NCBI GenBank assembly: GCA_022457155.1 | Contig: JAJGOT010000421.1 | Span: 62,001-126,000, forward strand | Reading direction: 5' to 3' | Source of the DNA: Cladopsammia gracilis | Lineage: Eukaryota > Cnidaria > Anthozoa > Scleractinia > Dendrophylliidae | Length of the DNA stretch: 64,000 bases | Part shown: positions 23,201 to 34,454 of the stretch, piece after piece | How the letters are laid out: every line of letters starts with the position of its first letter | Position numbering within the stretch: the stretch's first letter is position 1 | Notes under the pieces: generated by a model | Told to the model about the DNA's origin: nothing | The model's input: the letters and a program-made list of their open reading frames with translations, nothing else | Databases searched by the model: none | Translations under genes and position numbers: made by a program

Positions 23201-24656
23201 CATCTATTGTTGATGATTTTAATTAGGATATTATGCTAAACCTTTTATTAAACAAACTTGGATGCAGATATCTTGAACATGAGAAGAAATGTGTTTGTTA
23301 GAAACTGAACTATAAGGTGTTGTACAGTATTGCTTGTCCTAAGAAGAATAACATCTGACATCGCATGAACTGCATTGGTGTACCACAACACCTAATATAC
23401 CAGGTAGTAAGTACAAGCTGTTAACTACCCATGGCATTTAGTCTTACATTAGGGCTTAGGACAAGATTACTTTCAGTCTTTGCAATCACTTTCACTACGT
23501 ACCTCCTGAGTCACTGCAAGTGCTACCAAATTATCTTCATAACTCTCCTTACTACTGTCACGGGGAACAGCAACATCCTTAAGGCTATTACTTTCTCCAA
23601 CAACCCTTTCATCCTCAGATTTTTTTGTTTGGAAAATATCAAATAGGGATTTTTGCCCCTTGAGGAAGTTTTTTTTTTTAGCTTTTTTCGTATTTTGCAG
23701 AGGCCTTTGTTTGTACCTTTCTTACTTCCATCCTGATAGAATGCTAAGAATGCACTCTCTTGCATCTTCATGGAAATAGTAATTCTCTAAAAATACTTCA
23801 GGGGTTCAAGAATGATTGTTTTCTGGGAGTCAGGGTCTTTGCACTTAATGCTGTAAGTTCTGCCTTTATTACTTTAGATCAGTTGGATTGGGAACTGAAA
23901 ACCTATCTTCAGCTTCACTCCCAGTTAACAAACTTGCTAATGTTTGACTATTTCTCACCAGAGTTTCTTATTTTCTCTTCTTGGATTAACGCTTATTTTC
24001 CTTCATTCTCCTCTTTCTATGTCTTTTTTTCTGCATTCTCAGATGCTGCAGGATAGTACCGCTTTATTAGTTGGTTGTGGACATGGCTTCTCTGTTTTCT
24101 TATCAATATCCTTTAGTATCTGATATTGCTTCAGTAAAAGGAAAGTTCTTTGCTCTTGTGCGCTGGAATCAGCTGGTGATCTGTGTGATACAGCTTTGAA
24201 GATCTCTCTCTTAATTCTGACATCTTCTCCTTAATGTCTTTCACAAATTTCCACAAATATGCCTTAGTTTGTATTTTTTGGTGAACTGTACATGGAATTT
24301 TTAAAAGATGGATGCAAGGAGAACAACAGCTAACAACGGAGATCAATGCAGCTGGTGTAACGATACTGGATGGAAACGTCCAACAAGGGCCAGGGTTCCT
24401 GAACCAATGCCCGACAGGGAGAATCCAGGTCATTACAAAGATGTGTTTGACATCTCCAACAAGAGAGACACTGGGGAACCACGACCTGTTGACGAATTTG
24501 CTCCTCATGCAAACTTAAAAAAGCGGTTTTATGGCGAATACAATCTCAGTGAACGACAAGAAAGAAATAGAAGAGTTTTCGATACAGTATGCTGTTGAAG
24601 AAGAACATGTTTAAAAAAAACTTACAGCCTATTCAAAGGGGACAGACATCAAATAA

Positions 24657-25278
24657 ATGTGGCTACTAAATATATCTGATTTTCGTAACTGTTTGTCAGT
24701 AGGATGCCCAAAATGTGTTCAACATATGTTGTTCATCAGTAGGGTGTCCAAAATACGTTCAACACATGGAAGAGCAGAAAGCATGTGGACCGATTCGAGC
24801 AAGAGAGAAAAAACAAAAAAGAATGCAAAAAAGCAAAAATCGTTCGTCGATTATGACTGGAAGGAACTACAAAAGAGTGGTAAACTGCACTCCCTGACAA
24901 AACCGGAACTGCAGCACTATCTAAAGCACTACAAACTTTCCTGTAATGGAAGAAAAGATGACTGGGTGCAGAGGATCTCAAGCCTTTTTCTGTTATGCGG
25001 AGTTGTTGACCAAGCGGGCGTGGTAACATCGCCTGCAATATCAGGCTCCAGTACAAACTATGGCAAGAATGTGACTGGTAATTATCATGTTGATAACTGA
25101 CTCAAGTGAAGACAGTGACAGTGACGAAGGACATGTTAGCAGTTCTGAAGATGAGGTCCTAGCTGCTGGAACTGTGAGTGACGGAGATGAAGCGGAGGAG
25201 GAATTTATAATGATCCCAGAAACAGTCACAATGCGGTCTGGTAGAGTGGCTGGTAGGTCAACTGTTATTCATCACTAA
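24657..25278 (+). pseudogene. Relic of a transposon gene with SAP-like segment and acidic tail
   Basis: Frame 24657-25100 encodes a basic stretch and then DWKELQKSGKLHSLTKPELQ and on, a helix-turn pattern like a SAP/DNA-binding domain (about 24855-24980). The overlapping frame 25087-25278 encodes an acidic Ser/Asp/Glu stretch and a terminal RSGR motif, common at the ends of transposon proteins. Together they look like the 3' end of one gene whose frame shifted near 25090. Upstream frames (24308-24598) are too short to assign. I cannot name a transposase family. Confidence 0.35.
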
Positions 25279-25479
25279 TAAAAGGTACCTTCGGTTTTAT
25301 TCTGGTTACGATTGTCAGAAAGGTAAATGTGGGGGGGGGGGCTCTGAAATATATCTGAAGAAAATTGGGGGGTCTTGAAAAAATAATTACAGTGCATAGG
25401 GGGGCAGGGAAATTTTTTTGGATATTGCTTAATTTTCCTCCAGCCCACCCCTAGCTATAATTAATGAACGGTCCCTTAA

Positions 25480-26045
25480 GGTGCTTGGGTGAGTTGCTTG
25501 GCTAGCTTGAGATGCTTATCTTACTTGAGTTGCTCGGCTTGCTTGAGATGCTTGGCTTACTTGAGTTGCTTGGCTTGCTTGAGTTGCTTGGCTTGCTTGA
25601 GATGTTTGGCTTGCTTGAGATGCTTGACTTCCTTGAGTTACTTGGCTTGCTTGAGATGCTTGTCTTACTTGAGTTGCTTGGCTTGCTTGAGATGCTTGGC
25701 TTGCTTGAGATGCTTGGCTTTCATGAGTTGCTTGTCTTGCTTGAGTTGCTTGACTTCCTTGAGTTGCTTGTTTTGCTTGAGTTGCTTGGCTTCCTTGAGT
25801 TACATGGCTTACTTGAGATGCTTGTCTTACGTGACTAGTTTGGCTTGCTTGAGATGCTTGTGTTGCTTGGCTTGCTTGAGTTACTAGCTTATCTTACTTG
25901 AGATGCTTGGCTTGCTTGAGATACTTGGTTTGCTTGAGTTGTTTGGCTTGCTTGAGATGCTTGGCTTGCTTGAGTTGCTTTTCTTGCCTGAGTTGCAAGT
26001 TTCTTGTAAACTAGAACGAATGACACGTTAATAAAGTATTTATTT
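25480..26045 (+). repeat. 18-bp satellite block (CTTGAGATGCTTGGCTTG type)
   Basis: Units alternate cttgagttgcttggcttg and cttgagatgcttggcttg with base changes. The 18-bp period is a multiple of three, so most frames stay open and encode spurious Leu/Cys-rich strings. The same satellite continues at 26082-26218 and 26315-26575, with a short piece at 22409-22436 left of the TIR element. Confidence 0.92.
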
Positions 26046-26218
26046 ATATTATTATTATTATTATTATACCTTGACTTTCTCGAGTTGCTTGGTTTGCTTG
26101 AGATGCTTGGCTTGCTTGCGATGCTTGGCTTCCTTGAGTTACTTGGCTTGCTTGAGATGCTTGTCTTACTTGAGTTGCTTGGCTTGCTTGAGATGCTTGG
26201 CTTGCTTGAGGTGCTTGT
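25500..26218 (+). repeat. Left arm of a large inverted repeat
   Basis: This arm, including a unique island (aagtttcttgtaaactagaa ... and an ATT microsatellite at 26045-26068), recurs inverted at 28674-29395. The order of variant satellite units is the same, so this is copy-specific homology and not just shared satellite. Confidence 0.8.
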
Positions 26219-26222
26219 ATTG

Positions 26223-26375
26223 CAGTGCATAGGGGGGCAGGGAAATTTTTTTGGATATTGCTTAATTTTCCTCCAGCCCACCCCTAGCTATAATTAATGA
26301 ACGGTCCCTTAAGGTGCTTGGGTGAGTTGCTTGGCTAGCTTGAGATGCTTATCTTACTTGAGTTGCTCGGCTTGC
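26223..26375 (+). repeat. Second copy of the 3-kb element's right end plus satellite
   Basis: Bases 26223-26375 duplicate 25391-25540 almost exactly: the right TIR (GGACCGTTCATTAATTAT inverted), the TTA, and the first ~60 bp of adjoining satellite including the rare unit ggtgagttgcttggctag. No left end accompanies it. This is therefore a segmental duplication and not a second insertion. Confidence 0.85.
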
Positions 26376-26579
26376 TTGAGTTGCTTGACCAGCTTGAGTT
26401 GCTTGGCTTACTTGAGTTGCTAGGCTTGCTTGAGTTGCTTGACCAGCTTGAGTTGCTTGGCTTACTTGAGATGCTTGGCTAACTTGAGATGCTTATCTCA
26501 CTTGAGTTGCTTGGCTTGCTTGAGTTGTTTGAGATGCTTGGCCAACTTAAGATACTTGGCTTGCTTGTGTTGTTGAGTA

Positions 26580-27330
26580 GTAGTGCACCTCTTCGGAACC
26601 TCTAATTTTCATTGGCTACATGACTGTGTGTTTTTGCTTTAGTTTTGCATTGCTACGCGCGTCAATTTTCATATTCGACCAATTCGAAGTAAAACTAAAC
26701 GTATGCACCTTCCCCTTACTACTAGAAGACGTTAAAGAACCCACTTCACTATTCGCAGAGAGTAGGGCATGGAGTTTCCGGTATTGTGGTCTGTCCTGTT
26801 CACATTCATAGGGTTGGGTGGGGGTGAGATCATACATGGACTGACAGCGGCTGCATCGGCTCCTTTACATGCTGACGTCCAGTCTCACTCAATTGAATTT
26901 TAAAGTACAGTTGAACATACACATGGAAACTGCGTTATATAACGACGTACTTTCAACCTTGGCGACATATTAGTCGGATCCAAATTACGTAATAGTACAC
27001 GAATCAATCTCTTCCTAAGGGATCATTCAACTGCGGGAACAATTGTGTAACATCCAACTACATACTAATCGACGTACTGACTACACATTTTCCTCCACTG
27101 GGGAAACCAGACCTATCCCTAATTACATTGTCTGCAATTTTAAAAATATTATCGATATGGTACACTGCCGACGTTGCCAAAAACGTTCTGTTACCTTGTA
27201 ACTTATTTTATCTTGTTACCTCTGTTACCTTCTTACCTTGTTACTTCTATTACCTTGTTAACTCTGCTACCTTGTTACCTCTGTTACCTTGTAATAAAAA
27301 ATTAAACGAGACTTACCGAAGTCGAAGTTT
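26580..27330. other. Non-coding, with a TTACC-type microrepeat
   Basis: I see no gene here. From 27189 to 27296 short units around ttaccttgttacctctg repeat irregularly. The remaining bases are ordinary AT-rich DNA. Confidence 0.5.
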
Positions 27331-27530
27331 GATTGGGATTCTGCCGACCAATAGCACAACAAGTCACGTGAGAAAGCACCAGCCGCCCGAGTGGTCAGTC
27401 TGTAAAGCCTTGAGCGTGCTAATCAGACAGGTAATAGCACAAGAAGTGCGGGTGGGTAAATTACATTTTCCAAGGCATGGCCGTGACTTCTTGTGCTATT
27501 CAGGTGACTCCGCAGAATCCCAATCAAAGG
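27330..27530. repeat. Fold-back element
   Basis: gattgggattctgccgacca... with aatagcacaacaagtcacg (27330-27367) is inverted at 27482-27530. A third, partial copy (aatagcacaagaagtg) lies at about 27433. Confidence 0.6.
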
Positions 27531-27606
27531 CACGTGTGATTTTAAAGCAACTGAAACACACGAATCAGTACAAGAAACCCAACTTTAATAACAATATCAG
27601 TCTAGC

Positions 27607-28053
27607 TCAGGACACCAGTTGCAACAGATGAAACTGGGACAATCTTTTTGACATAATTTGAAACTTTGCAAAAGTGGCTGCCGAGCCCCAACCCGCAGTT
27701 GTCATAATCTCCAGAAGGAAGGCATTATTAGCCTTGGCTTTATTTGCTGCAGCCGACCTAACACTGTGATGCTTGTAAACTCTAACATCCATGCCTGCCC
27801 TGGTCATCATTTGTTGAATCCAACATCTAAATGTGTCCCTACTGGCTCTCTTATGCGGGTTCTGATGGGTTATAAACAGACAGGATTCGTTACCACACAA
27901 CAGCTTAGTACTATCAAGATAAACTGAACATGTGCTAACAACACAAAGTTTGCTATCATAAGAATAACAATTAAACTTTATGACTAGTTCTGAGGGTGGG
28001 CTACCAGGTTTGCTTTGTTTAATGTTACTGCTGGGTATGAATGTGTAGGCTCC
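27607..28053 (-). pseudogene. Tyrosine recombinase C-terminal fragment (Crypton/DIRS-like)
   Basis: The minus-strand frame stays open from a stop at about 28055 to 27607. It carries KPGSPPSE, then DSKLCVVSTCSVYLDST, a conserved lead-in of animal tyrosine-recombinase transposons. The catalytic-type HHSVRSAAANKA and AGWGSAATFAKF follow. Expected catalytic residues H and R are present. The position after the final FAKF, where these enzymes usually have the tyrosine, reads Q. The N-terminal half is missing, so it is a dead fragment. It lies in the spacer of the large inverted repeat. Confidence 0.7.
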
Positions 28054-28101
28054 CTACTCTCGAACCATTCCCCGAGTGTCTAGAAGAACTAGACTAGACG
28101 A

Positions 28102-28275
28102 ACGTTACCTAAAAGTTACACTTGGAATCGAGTAAAGGCTCGTTACTATTTATAAAGGGCACGTTCTCTAAAAGATATACTTGGCGTGGCGTATAGGCCT
28201 GTCACTATCTAAAGGGAACGTTCTCTAAAAGTTATAGTTGGAGTCGCGTATAGGCCCGTCAAAATCTATAAAGTA
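28102..28275. repeat. Three tandem units of ~58 bp
   Basis: Units begin acgtt-yctaaaagttay-ctt at 28102, 28161 and 28218 and include gg-gt-gcgtataggcc. They lie right next to the start of the satellite block at 28265. Confidence 0.75.
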
Positions 28276-28822
28276 AGACAACCAACTCAAGCAAGCCAAG
28301 CAACTCAAGCAAACCAAGCATCTCAAGCAAGTCAAGCAACTCAAGTAAGTCAAGCAACTCAACCAATACAAGCATCTCAAGCAAGCCGAGCAACTCAAGC
28401 AAGCCAAGCAACTCAAGGAAGGCAAGCAACTCAAGCAAGACAAGCAACTCAAGCAAGCCAAGCAAGCCAAGCAACTCAAGTAAGACAAGCATCTCAAGCA
28501 AGCCAAGCATCTCCAGCAAGCCAAGCAACTCAAGGAAGTCAAGCAACTCAAACAACGCAAAAAACTCAAGCAAGCCAAGCATCTCAAGTAAGACAAGCAT
28601 CTCCAGCAAGCCAAGTAACTCAAGGAAGCCAAGCATCTCACGCAAGCCAAGCAACTCAAGGAACTCAAGCAAGACAAGCACCTCAAGCAAGCCAAGCATC
28701 TCAAGCAAGCCAAGCAACTCAAGTAAGACAAGCATCTCAAGCAAGCCAAGTAACTCAAGGAAGCCAAGCATCGCAAGCAAGCCAAGCATCTCAAGCAAAC
28801 CAAGCAACTCGAGAAAGTCAAG

Positions 28823-28857
<35 letters not shown>

Positions 28858-29795
28858 TAAATAAATACTTTATTAACGTGTCATTCGTTCTAGTTTACAA
28901 GAAACTTGCAACTCAGGCAAGAAAAGCAACTCAAGCAAGCCAAGCATCTCAAGCAAGCCAAACAACTCAAGCAAACCAAGTATCTCAAGCAAGCCAAGCA
29001 TCTCAAGTAAGATAAGCTAGTAACTCAAGCAAGCCAAGCAACACAAGCATCTCAAGCAAGCCAAGCTAGTCACGTAAGACAAGCATCTCAAGTAAGCCAT
29101 GTAACTCAAGGAAGCCAAGCAACTCAAGCAAAACAAGCAACTCAAGGAAGTCAAGCAACTCAAGCAAGACAAGCAACTCATGAAAGCCAAGCATCTCAAG
29201 CAAGCCAAGCATCTCAAGCAAGCCAAGCAACTCAAGTAAGACAAGCATCTCAAGCAAGCCAAGTAACTCAAGGAAGTCAAGCATCTCAAGCAAGCCAAAC
29301 ATCTCAAGCAAGCCAAGCAACTCAAGCAAGCCAAGCAACTCAAGTAAGCCAAGCATCTCAAGCAAGCCAAGCAACTCAAGTAAGACAAGCATCTCAAGCA
29401 AGCCAAGTAACTCAAGCAAGCCAAGCAACTCAAGCAAGCCAGGCATCTCAAGCAAGCCAAGCATCTCAAGCAAGCCAAGCAACTCAAGGAAGTGAAGCTA
29501 CTCAAGCAAGCCAAGCAACTCAAGGCAGCCAAGTAACTCAAGTAAGACAAGTAAATCAAGCAAGACAAGTAACTCAAGGAAGAGAAGCATCTGAACTAAG
29601 CCAAGCATCTCAAGCAAGCCAAGCAACTCAAGGAAGTCAAGCCACTCAAGCAAGCCAAGCATCCCAAGGAAGCCAAGCAACTCAAGTAAGACAAGTAAAT
29701 CAAGCAACACAAGTAACTCAAGGAAGCCAAGCATCTGAACTAAGCCAAGCATCTCAAGTAAGACAAGCATCTCAAGCAAGCCAAGCATCTCATGG
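28265..29795 (-). repeat. 18-bp satellite, opposite orientation
   Basis: Units of caagcaagccaagcatct/caactcaa type, the reverse complement of the block at 25480. They are interrupted at 28815-28905 by the inverted copy of the AT-repeat island. Bases 28674-29395 form the right arm of the large inverted repeat. From 29480 to 29795 longer-period variants with gtaaatcaagca appear twice, showing a higher-order duplication. Confidence 0.9.
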
Positions 29796-30068
29796 AATTT
29801 GTAATTTTATAGAATTTTGAATTTTAATTATCAATTATTTCTATTTTTATTTTTTGTAATTAAGATATTTTTTAAATTGTAAATAAAGTTGTTATTATGT
29901 TAGCCAAGCATCTCAAGCTAGCCAAGCTAGCCCAAGTAACTCAAGCAAGTAACTCAAGCAAGCCAAGCATCTCAAGCAAGCCAAGCATCTCAGGCAACCC
30001 AAGCAAGACAAGCATCTCAAGCAAGCCAAGTAACTCAAGTAAGACAAGCATCTCAAGTAAGCCAAGCA
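29796..30068. repeat. AT-rich island and final satellite block before BEL copy 1
   Basis: 29805-29898 is very AT-rich, with a TAAATAAAG at its end. From 29900 the satellite resumes and runs, without any LTR, directly into retrotransposon gag sequence at 30069. Confidence 0.7.
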
Positions 30069-33000
30069 TCGTCGAAAGACGGGGTCGGAGACAGAACCAA
30101 ATCGCCTTCGGTAGAAGTCATTGAATAATGGGCTTCGCGGCAAATCCAGTATCTTGTTCGAAGAAGGGCAACGTTCAAAGGAGTCGTAACGAAGAATTCA
30201 AAGAAGGCTAAAGATATTATTGGCAAGAACGGTAGCAGAACGGTGCTACGATCCGTAAAGGAAAGAGTTCTTCAAGCATTACAAGATTCGAGTAAAACAA
30301 CGCAAGATGTAATGGCCTTACAAAGCGATGACGTGATTGGGCGAGCAGAAACAGAAGAATGGTTAGACAGTTTACGGAGCGAACTGGACGACATCGTCGA
30401 CTCTATTAGAGAGTATTTAGAAAGCCGTGCAGATGAATCGCCATCATTAATAGGAGAAATTTCCTTCGTCGCCGATGTAGTTGACGACAAGGAAAGTCGA
30501 AATTCGGAATCGTCTGATGATTCACAAGTCGTTAATTCAGCACAGAAGTTCGTCGAATTATTGTCGAACTCTGCACAATCCAAAGGGAATAAATAAGCTT
30601 CTAAATTCAGCAGTAAAAATTCCGACTCGAACGAGAGAGGAAGTGAAGAAGACGAATTAGACGAAGGCAAATTCGACGACTCGAAAAATTTTGACAGATT
30701 ATTCAAAGGAATCAAGAAACCTGCCTTGACCGTTTCCAGTGGAGATAAAGACCTTTATCACGATTGGAAAGCGCAATTTGAAATCTTCGTGGATCGGATG
30801 AAAGTCCCAGCTAAAACCAAGATGATGATGTTGAAAAATTCTTTATCTGGCAAGCCATTACGAATTGTTGAGAGGTTAGGCTACACATCTAGACAATATC
30901 AAACTGCTATTGGAGAAACTTGATCAGAAGTACGGAGGTGAAAAGCGACTTCTGCAACGTCACCTCGAAGCCATTTTAGGTGTGTCTCCTGTCGAGGAGA
31001 CTAACCTGAAGGAGTTGGAGATTTTCTCGGATCGCTTAACCAACGTTGTGGTTAAGCTTTAGGATAGTGACCAGCATCAAGAGTTAGCAGGAATATCTGC
31101 ACTTTACCTTGCGGTGCAACAAAAGTTACCAGGCTCTCTTTTTATCGCGTATCAAGAATGGTTGCACAGGAAGCCCAGGAAGGATGGACTATCCGTGTTT
31201 TCTAAATGGTTACAGAAGCAAGTTGTTTATCGTATGGATGTCGAAGAAGTTAAGGAGAGAACTAAGAAAGAGACAAGATAATATTGAGTCAAAGAAACAC
31301 AAGCGTGAGAAAGGAGCAGTTCACAACGTTACCAGAGAGCCCACACCCAAGTGTGTTGTCTGCCATGGACCTCACCAAATAACCTCATGCAAGAACTGGG
31401 GTGAAGCATCCATTGCGAATAGGTGGGAAATCACAAAAAAAGAATGAACTTTGTTATCGTTGCTTGAGATCAGATCATCAAGGGAAGAATTGTCCGGAGA
31501 ACAATCGCTGTGGTGTCAATGATTGTAAAGGCACCCATCACTTCCATTTGCACTTCGAACGTCGATCTAAACCACCTGAACAGGTAGACGCTGCTGTAGA
31601 GACACGAAGCGCTTTCGGCGACTCTGAGTTTGCAGGCGATGTTGTATTGCGAACAGTTCCGGTTTGGCTTATAGGCTCAGAGGGTCAAAGCATCCAAGTC
31701 AATGCCTTCCTAGACGACGGGTCAGATTCAACTTATGTCCGAGATGACATCGTGACAGCCCTTGGTCTCAAGACGGATGAACAAACCCTCAGATTGACAA
31801 CCTAGACTGAAAGTTGTATGTCTCTCAAAAGCAAGAAAGTCTCGCTGACGATAAAGAGTCTCAATGGGGAGACCCAATCTACTGTCGAAGCATGGACGTT
31901 GAAGGAAATGTGTCAAGGCTTGTCTATTCCAGACTGGAATCAACACAAGGTCAAATGGGAACACCTTAAGAATATTCCATTTCCTAAAGCCCCTGGAAGA
32001 AATACGATTGACATTCTGATCGGATTTCACCATCCTGAGCTCATGTTAGCCTTAACAGAACGTTACAGTCCAATCGGAGCGCCAGTAGCAAGAAAGACGC
32101 CTTTGGGGTGGGCCTGTGTTGGACGTTTACCGGCACTTTCTTCAGCAAAAAGGATTGCCTACGCCAAAACCTTTCGGATCCAGACCTTGTACGAGACCCG
32201 TCTCGATGACCAACTACGAGGAATGTGGGAGATCGACTCTCTTGGAGTGAGAAATTCAGACGACAATCAGATGAATCAGGAGGAGATCTTAGCTATGTCT
32301 AAGGTCGAAAAGTCAAAACGAAGGATCGGGGGCCGTTACGAAGTAGCCATTCCGTGGAAGGAAGAGTTCCTCTCCTTACCTGATAACAGAGAAGAAGCAG
32401 AGAAACGTCTGTTCTCTTTAGAGAAAAACCTCCTTAAGGAGCCAGAAGTTACGAGACGTTACCAAGAAGCAATGAATGCGAATGTGGAGAAGGGCTACGT
32501 TCGGAAGTTTGAACCTAACGAGGGAGAAGATGGTCAAGGCTGGTACCTCCCACACTTTCCAGTCATCAGGGAAGATAGAGAGACCACCAAAGTACGCATA
32601 GTATTTGACTCGGCTGCACGTTGCAACGGCGTTTCCTTGAATGACGTGATGCTCACTGGGCCTAAACTTCAAAGAGATGTCCTGGAGATACTTCTCCGAT
32701 TTAGACTGAGACCTGTCGCCCTAGTAGCGGACATCAAGGAAATGTTTTCTCAGGTTGTCCTCGCTGAGAAAGACCGCAAGTATCATAGACTGTTATGGAG
32801 AGATCTCGATCCCACAAAGCCTGTGGATGTCTATGAAGCGGTCCGTTTAACCTTTGGAGACAGAGCATCCCCTTATCTCGCCCAGTTCGTGCTACACAGC
32901 CACGCCCTAGACTGCAAAGAGAACTACCCAGCGGCAGCTATGGTCCTGCTACGTGATATGTACATAGATGATATCCTTCACTCAGAAGAAACTGCACAAG

Positions 33001-34064
33001 AGGCCTTTCTCGTCCGTGAAGATTTGACAAAGGTCTTGGGTGACGCTGGTTCCAGTGCCCAAACGTGGTGCAGCAATCGAACAGAGGTCCTAGACGAAAT
33101 CCCACAGGAGGATCGAGCAACTGGAGTAAAACTTGACGACTCAAAACTACCGAGTGTCAAGACGTTAGGGGTCTATTGAAACGCAAGTGACGATGTTTTC
33201 ACGTTCATTGTCAAAGAAATCAACCTGTCGTTTTACACGAGGCGAGGCCTGTTAAGTCGTATCGCTAAACTGTTTGATCCATTGCAGTTCTTGGCGCCAT
33301 ACATCATCAGAGCAAAAATGGCATTACAAGAAGCCTGGCTGCGAGGTCTTGAATGGGATGAGGAGTTTCCTGACGATTTAAAGTTGACTACTTATCATTG
33401 GGCCAAACAGTTACCTGAAGCTCCACAAGTCAAAATCCCACGTTGCTATCGACACCACGAGGAAGCAGTGGAAGACGTTTCGCTTCATACATTCGTTGAC
33501 GCCTCACGACTAGCCTATGCCGCCGTAAGCTATGTCAGATACGGACACGTGAGTGGACAGATCTCAGTTGCCCTGGTAACAGCCAAAGACAGAGTAACAC
33601 CGATTAAATCCGTCAGTATTCCACGCCTTGAGTTAATGGCAGCAGTACTCGGAGTACGGTTAGCTGAAACGGTCTCAGAGAAGCTAGAAATTCCGCTAGA
33701 TCAACACACCCTGTGGACAGACAGTATGGACGTAATCTATTGGATCCAGGGTCACTCAAGACGATTGAAACCGTTTGTTGCTAATCGAGTAGCCGAGATT
33801 CGTCTGGACCTGAAAAACTTATCCGCTGAAAGTCCATGGTTCCTGGGACCTACCTTTCTACATGAGGGGGAGACATCCTGGCCTTCAGAACGTCGCCTCC
33901 TTTTGAGTGATTACAGTGAAGAAGGTAAACAAGAGCTGGCTAAAATCAACCTCACGTTTCAATGCAAGCAGACCCTGCCCTTGTTTGACATCCAGAGGTT
34001 TTCTTCCTGGCGCCGATTGTTAGGAGTTACAGCTTGGATCTTAAGATTTATTTCCAGAATTAAG
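30069..34064 (+). pseudogene. BEL/Pao retrotransposon copy 1, truncated at both ends
   Basis: This is the gag-pol of the same family as copy 2, but it starts abruptly at the gag start region with no LTR or primer site. It stops inside the Pao/RNase H region at 34064, where it abuts the LTR of copy 2. Gag fragments lie at 30090-30923 and zinc-knuckle and aspartic-protease pieces at 31109-31805. The reverse transcriptase is at 31818-33179, with an in-frame TGA at 33177. RNase H/Pao sequence follows at 33180-34064. Several stops and frame changes break gag. It has no integrase. It matches copy 2 (39791-35790) in opposite orientation over about 4 kb with scattered differences. Confidence 0.85.
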
Positions 34065-34066
34065 AG

Positions 34067-34326
34067 AGAAATTACAAATTGGAAACGAAAACGCACCGAC
34101 TAAACTTACTTGTCTCGACGATACGAAGTTTCGTTTGGAAAGGAAAACGCAGCGACTAAACGTACTGTTTTTAGTCTGAACTCTGCGACCGCTAAGAGAC
34201 AACTAACTTACTAGCACGACCGATTCGAATATTAATTAGTTAAGACTTAAACTCCAGCATGCAATGTTTTGTTCACCCGTCCCAACGGACGGCATTAATG
34301 TTAATGAGCGAGCGTTCGCCGGAACA
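34067..34326 (-). repeat. 3' LTR of BEL copy 2
   Basis: Bases 34067-34326 match 39856-40111 closely. Its inner border on the minus strand, TGTTCCGG at 34326, directly follows a polypurine tract. Its outer end is cut short at the junction with copy 1. Confidence 0.8.
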
Positions 34327-34338
34327 TCCTCTCCCTCG
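34327..34338 (-). other. Polypurine tract of BEL copy 2
   Basis: On the minus strand CGAGGGAGAGGA stands immediately before the TG start of the 3' LTR, the expected plus-strand priming site. Confidence 0.75.
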
Positions 34339-34454
34339 AACAGGACTGTGTTCTGTTCCTTCCGTCCTCTTATTTCTCCAACGGACACAACTTTGTGATC
34401 GGTCGCATATAATCTTTGCCTCCTATTCTGACGCGTACAACTCTGACCTTTCCG

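Larger units (their letters stand above)
22440..25475. mobile_element. 3-kb TIR element with TTA target duplication (decayed)
   Basis: The left end GGGACCGTTCATTAATTAT is inverted at the right end (25457-25475). The match continues into a G-rich subterminal block (ggctggaggaaaatta against taattttcctccagcc). TTA flanks both sides (22437-22439, 25476-25478). A 3-bp TTA duplication with a GGG start fits PIF/Harbinger-type elements. The interior has only decayed coding traces (24750-25278). The element is inserted in the 18-bp satellite. Confidence 0.7.

Noticed and set aside
25489..25887. Long open frames of Cys/Leu or Leu/Glu repeats (also 28225-28821, 29017-29577, 29498-29788, 40021-40539)
   Set aside because: They are by-products of the 18-bp satellite, whose period is a multiple of three; several frames on both strands are open at once and start or stop at array ends.
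27128..27631. 167-aa frame on the + strand
   Set aside because: The first third is a TTACC microrepeat and the rest crosses a fold-back element; nothing resembles a protein domain.
25393..30068. CRISPR-like array because of regularly spaced short repeats
   Set aside because: There are no unique spacers of constant length; neighbouring units are all variants of one 18-bp satellite, and the DNA is eukaryotic.
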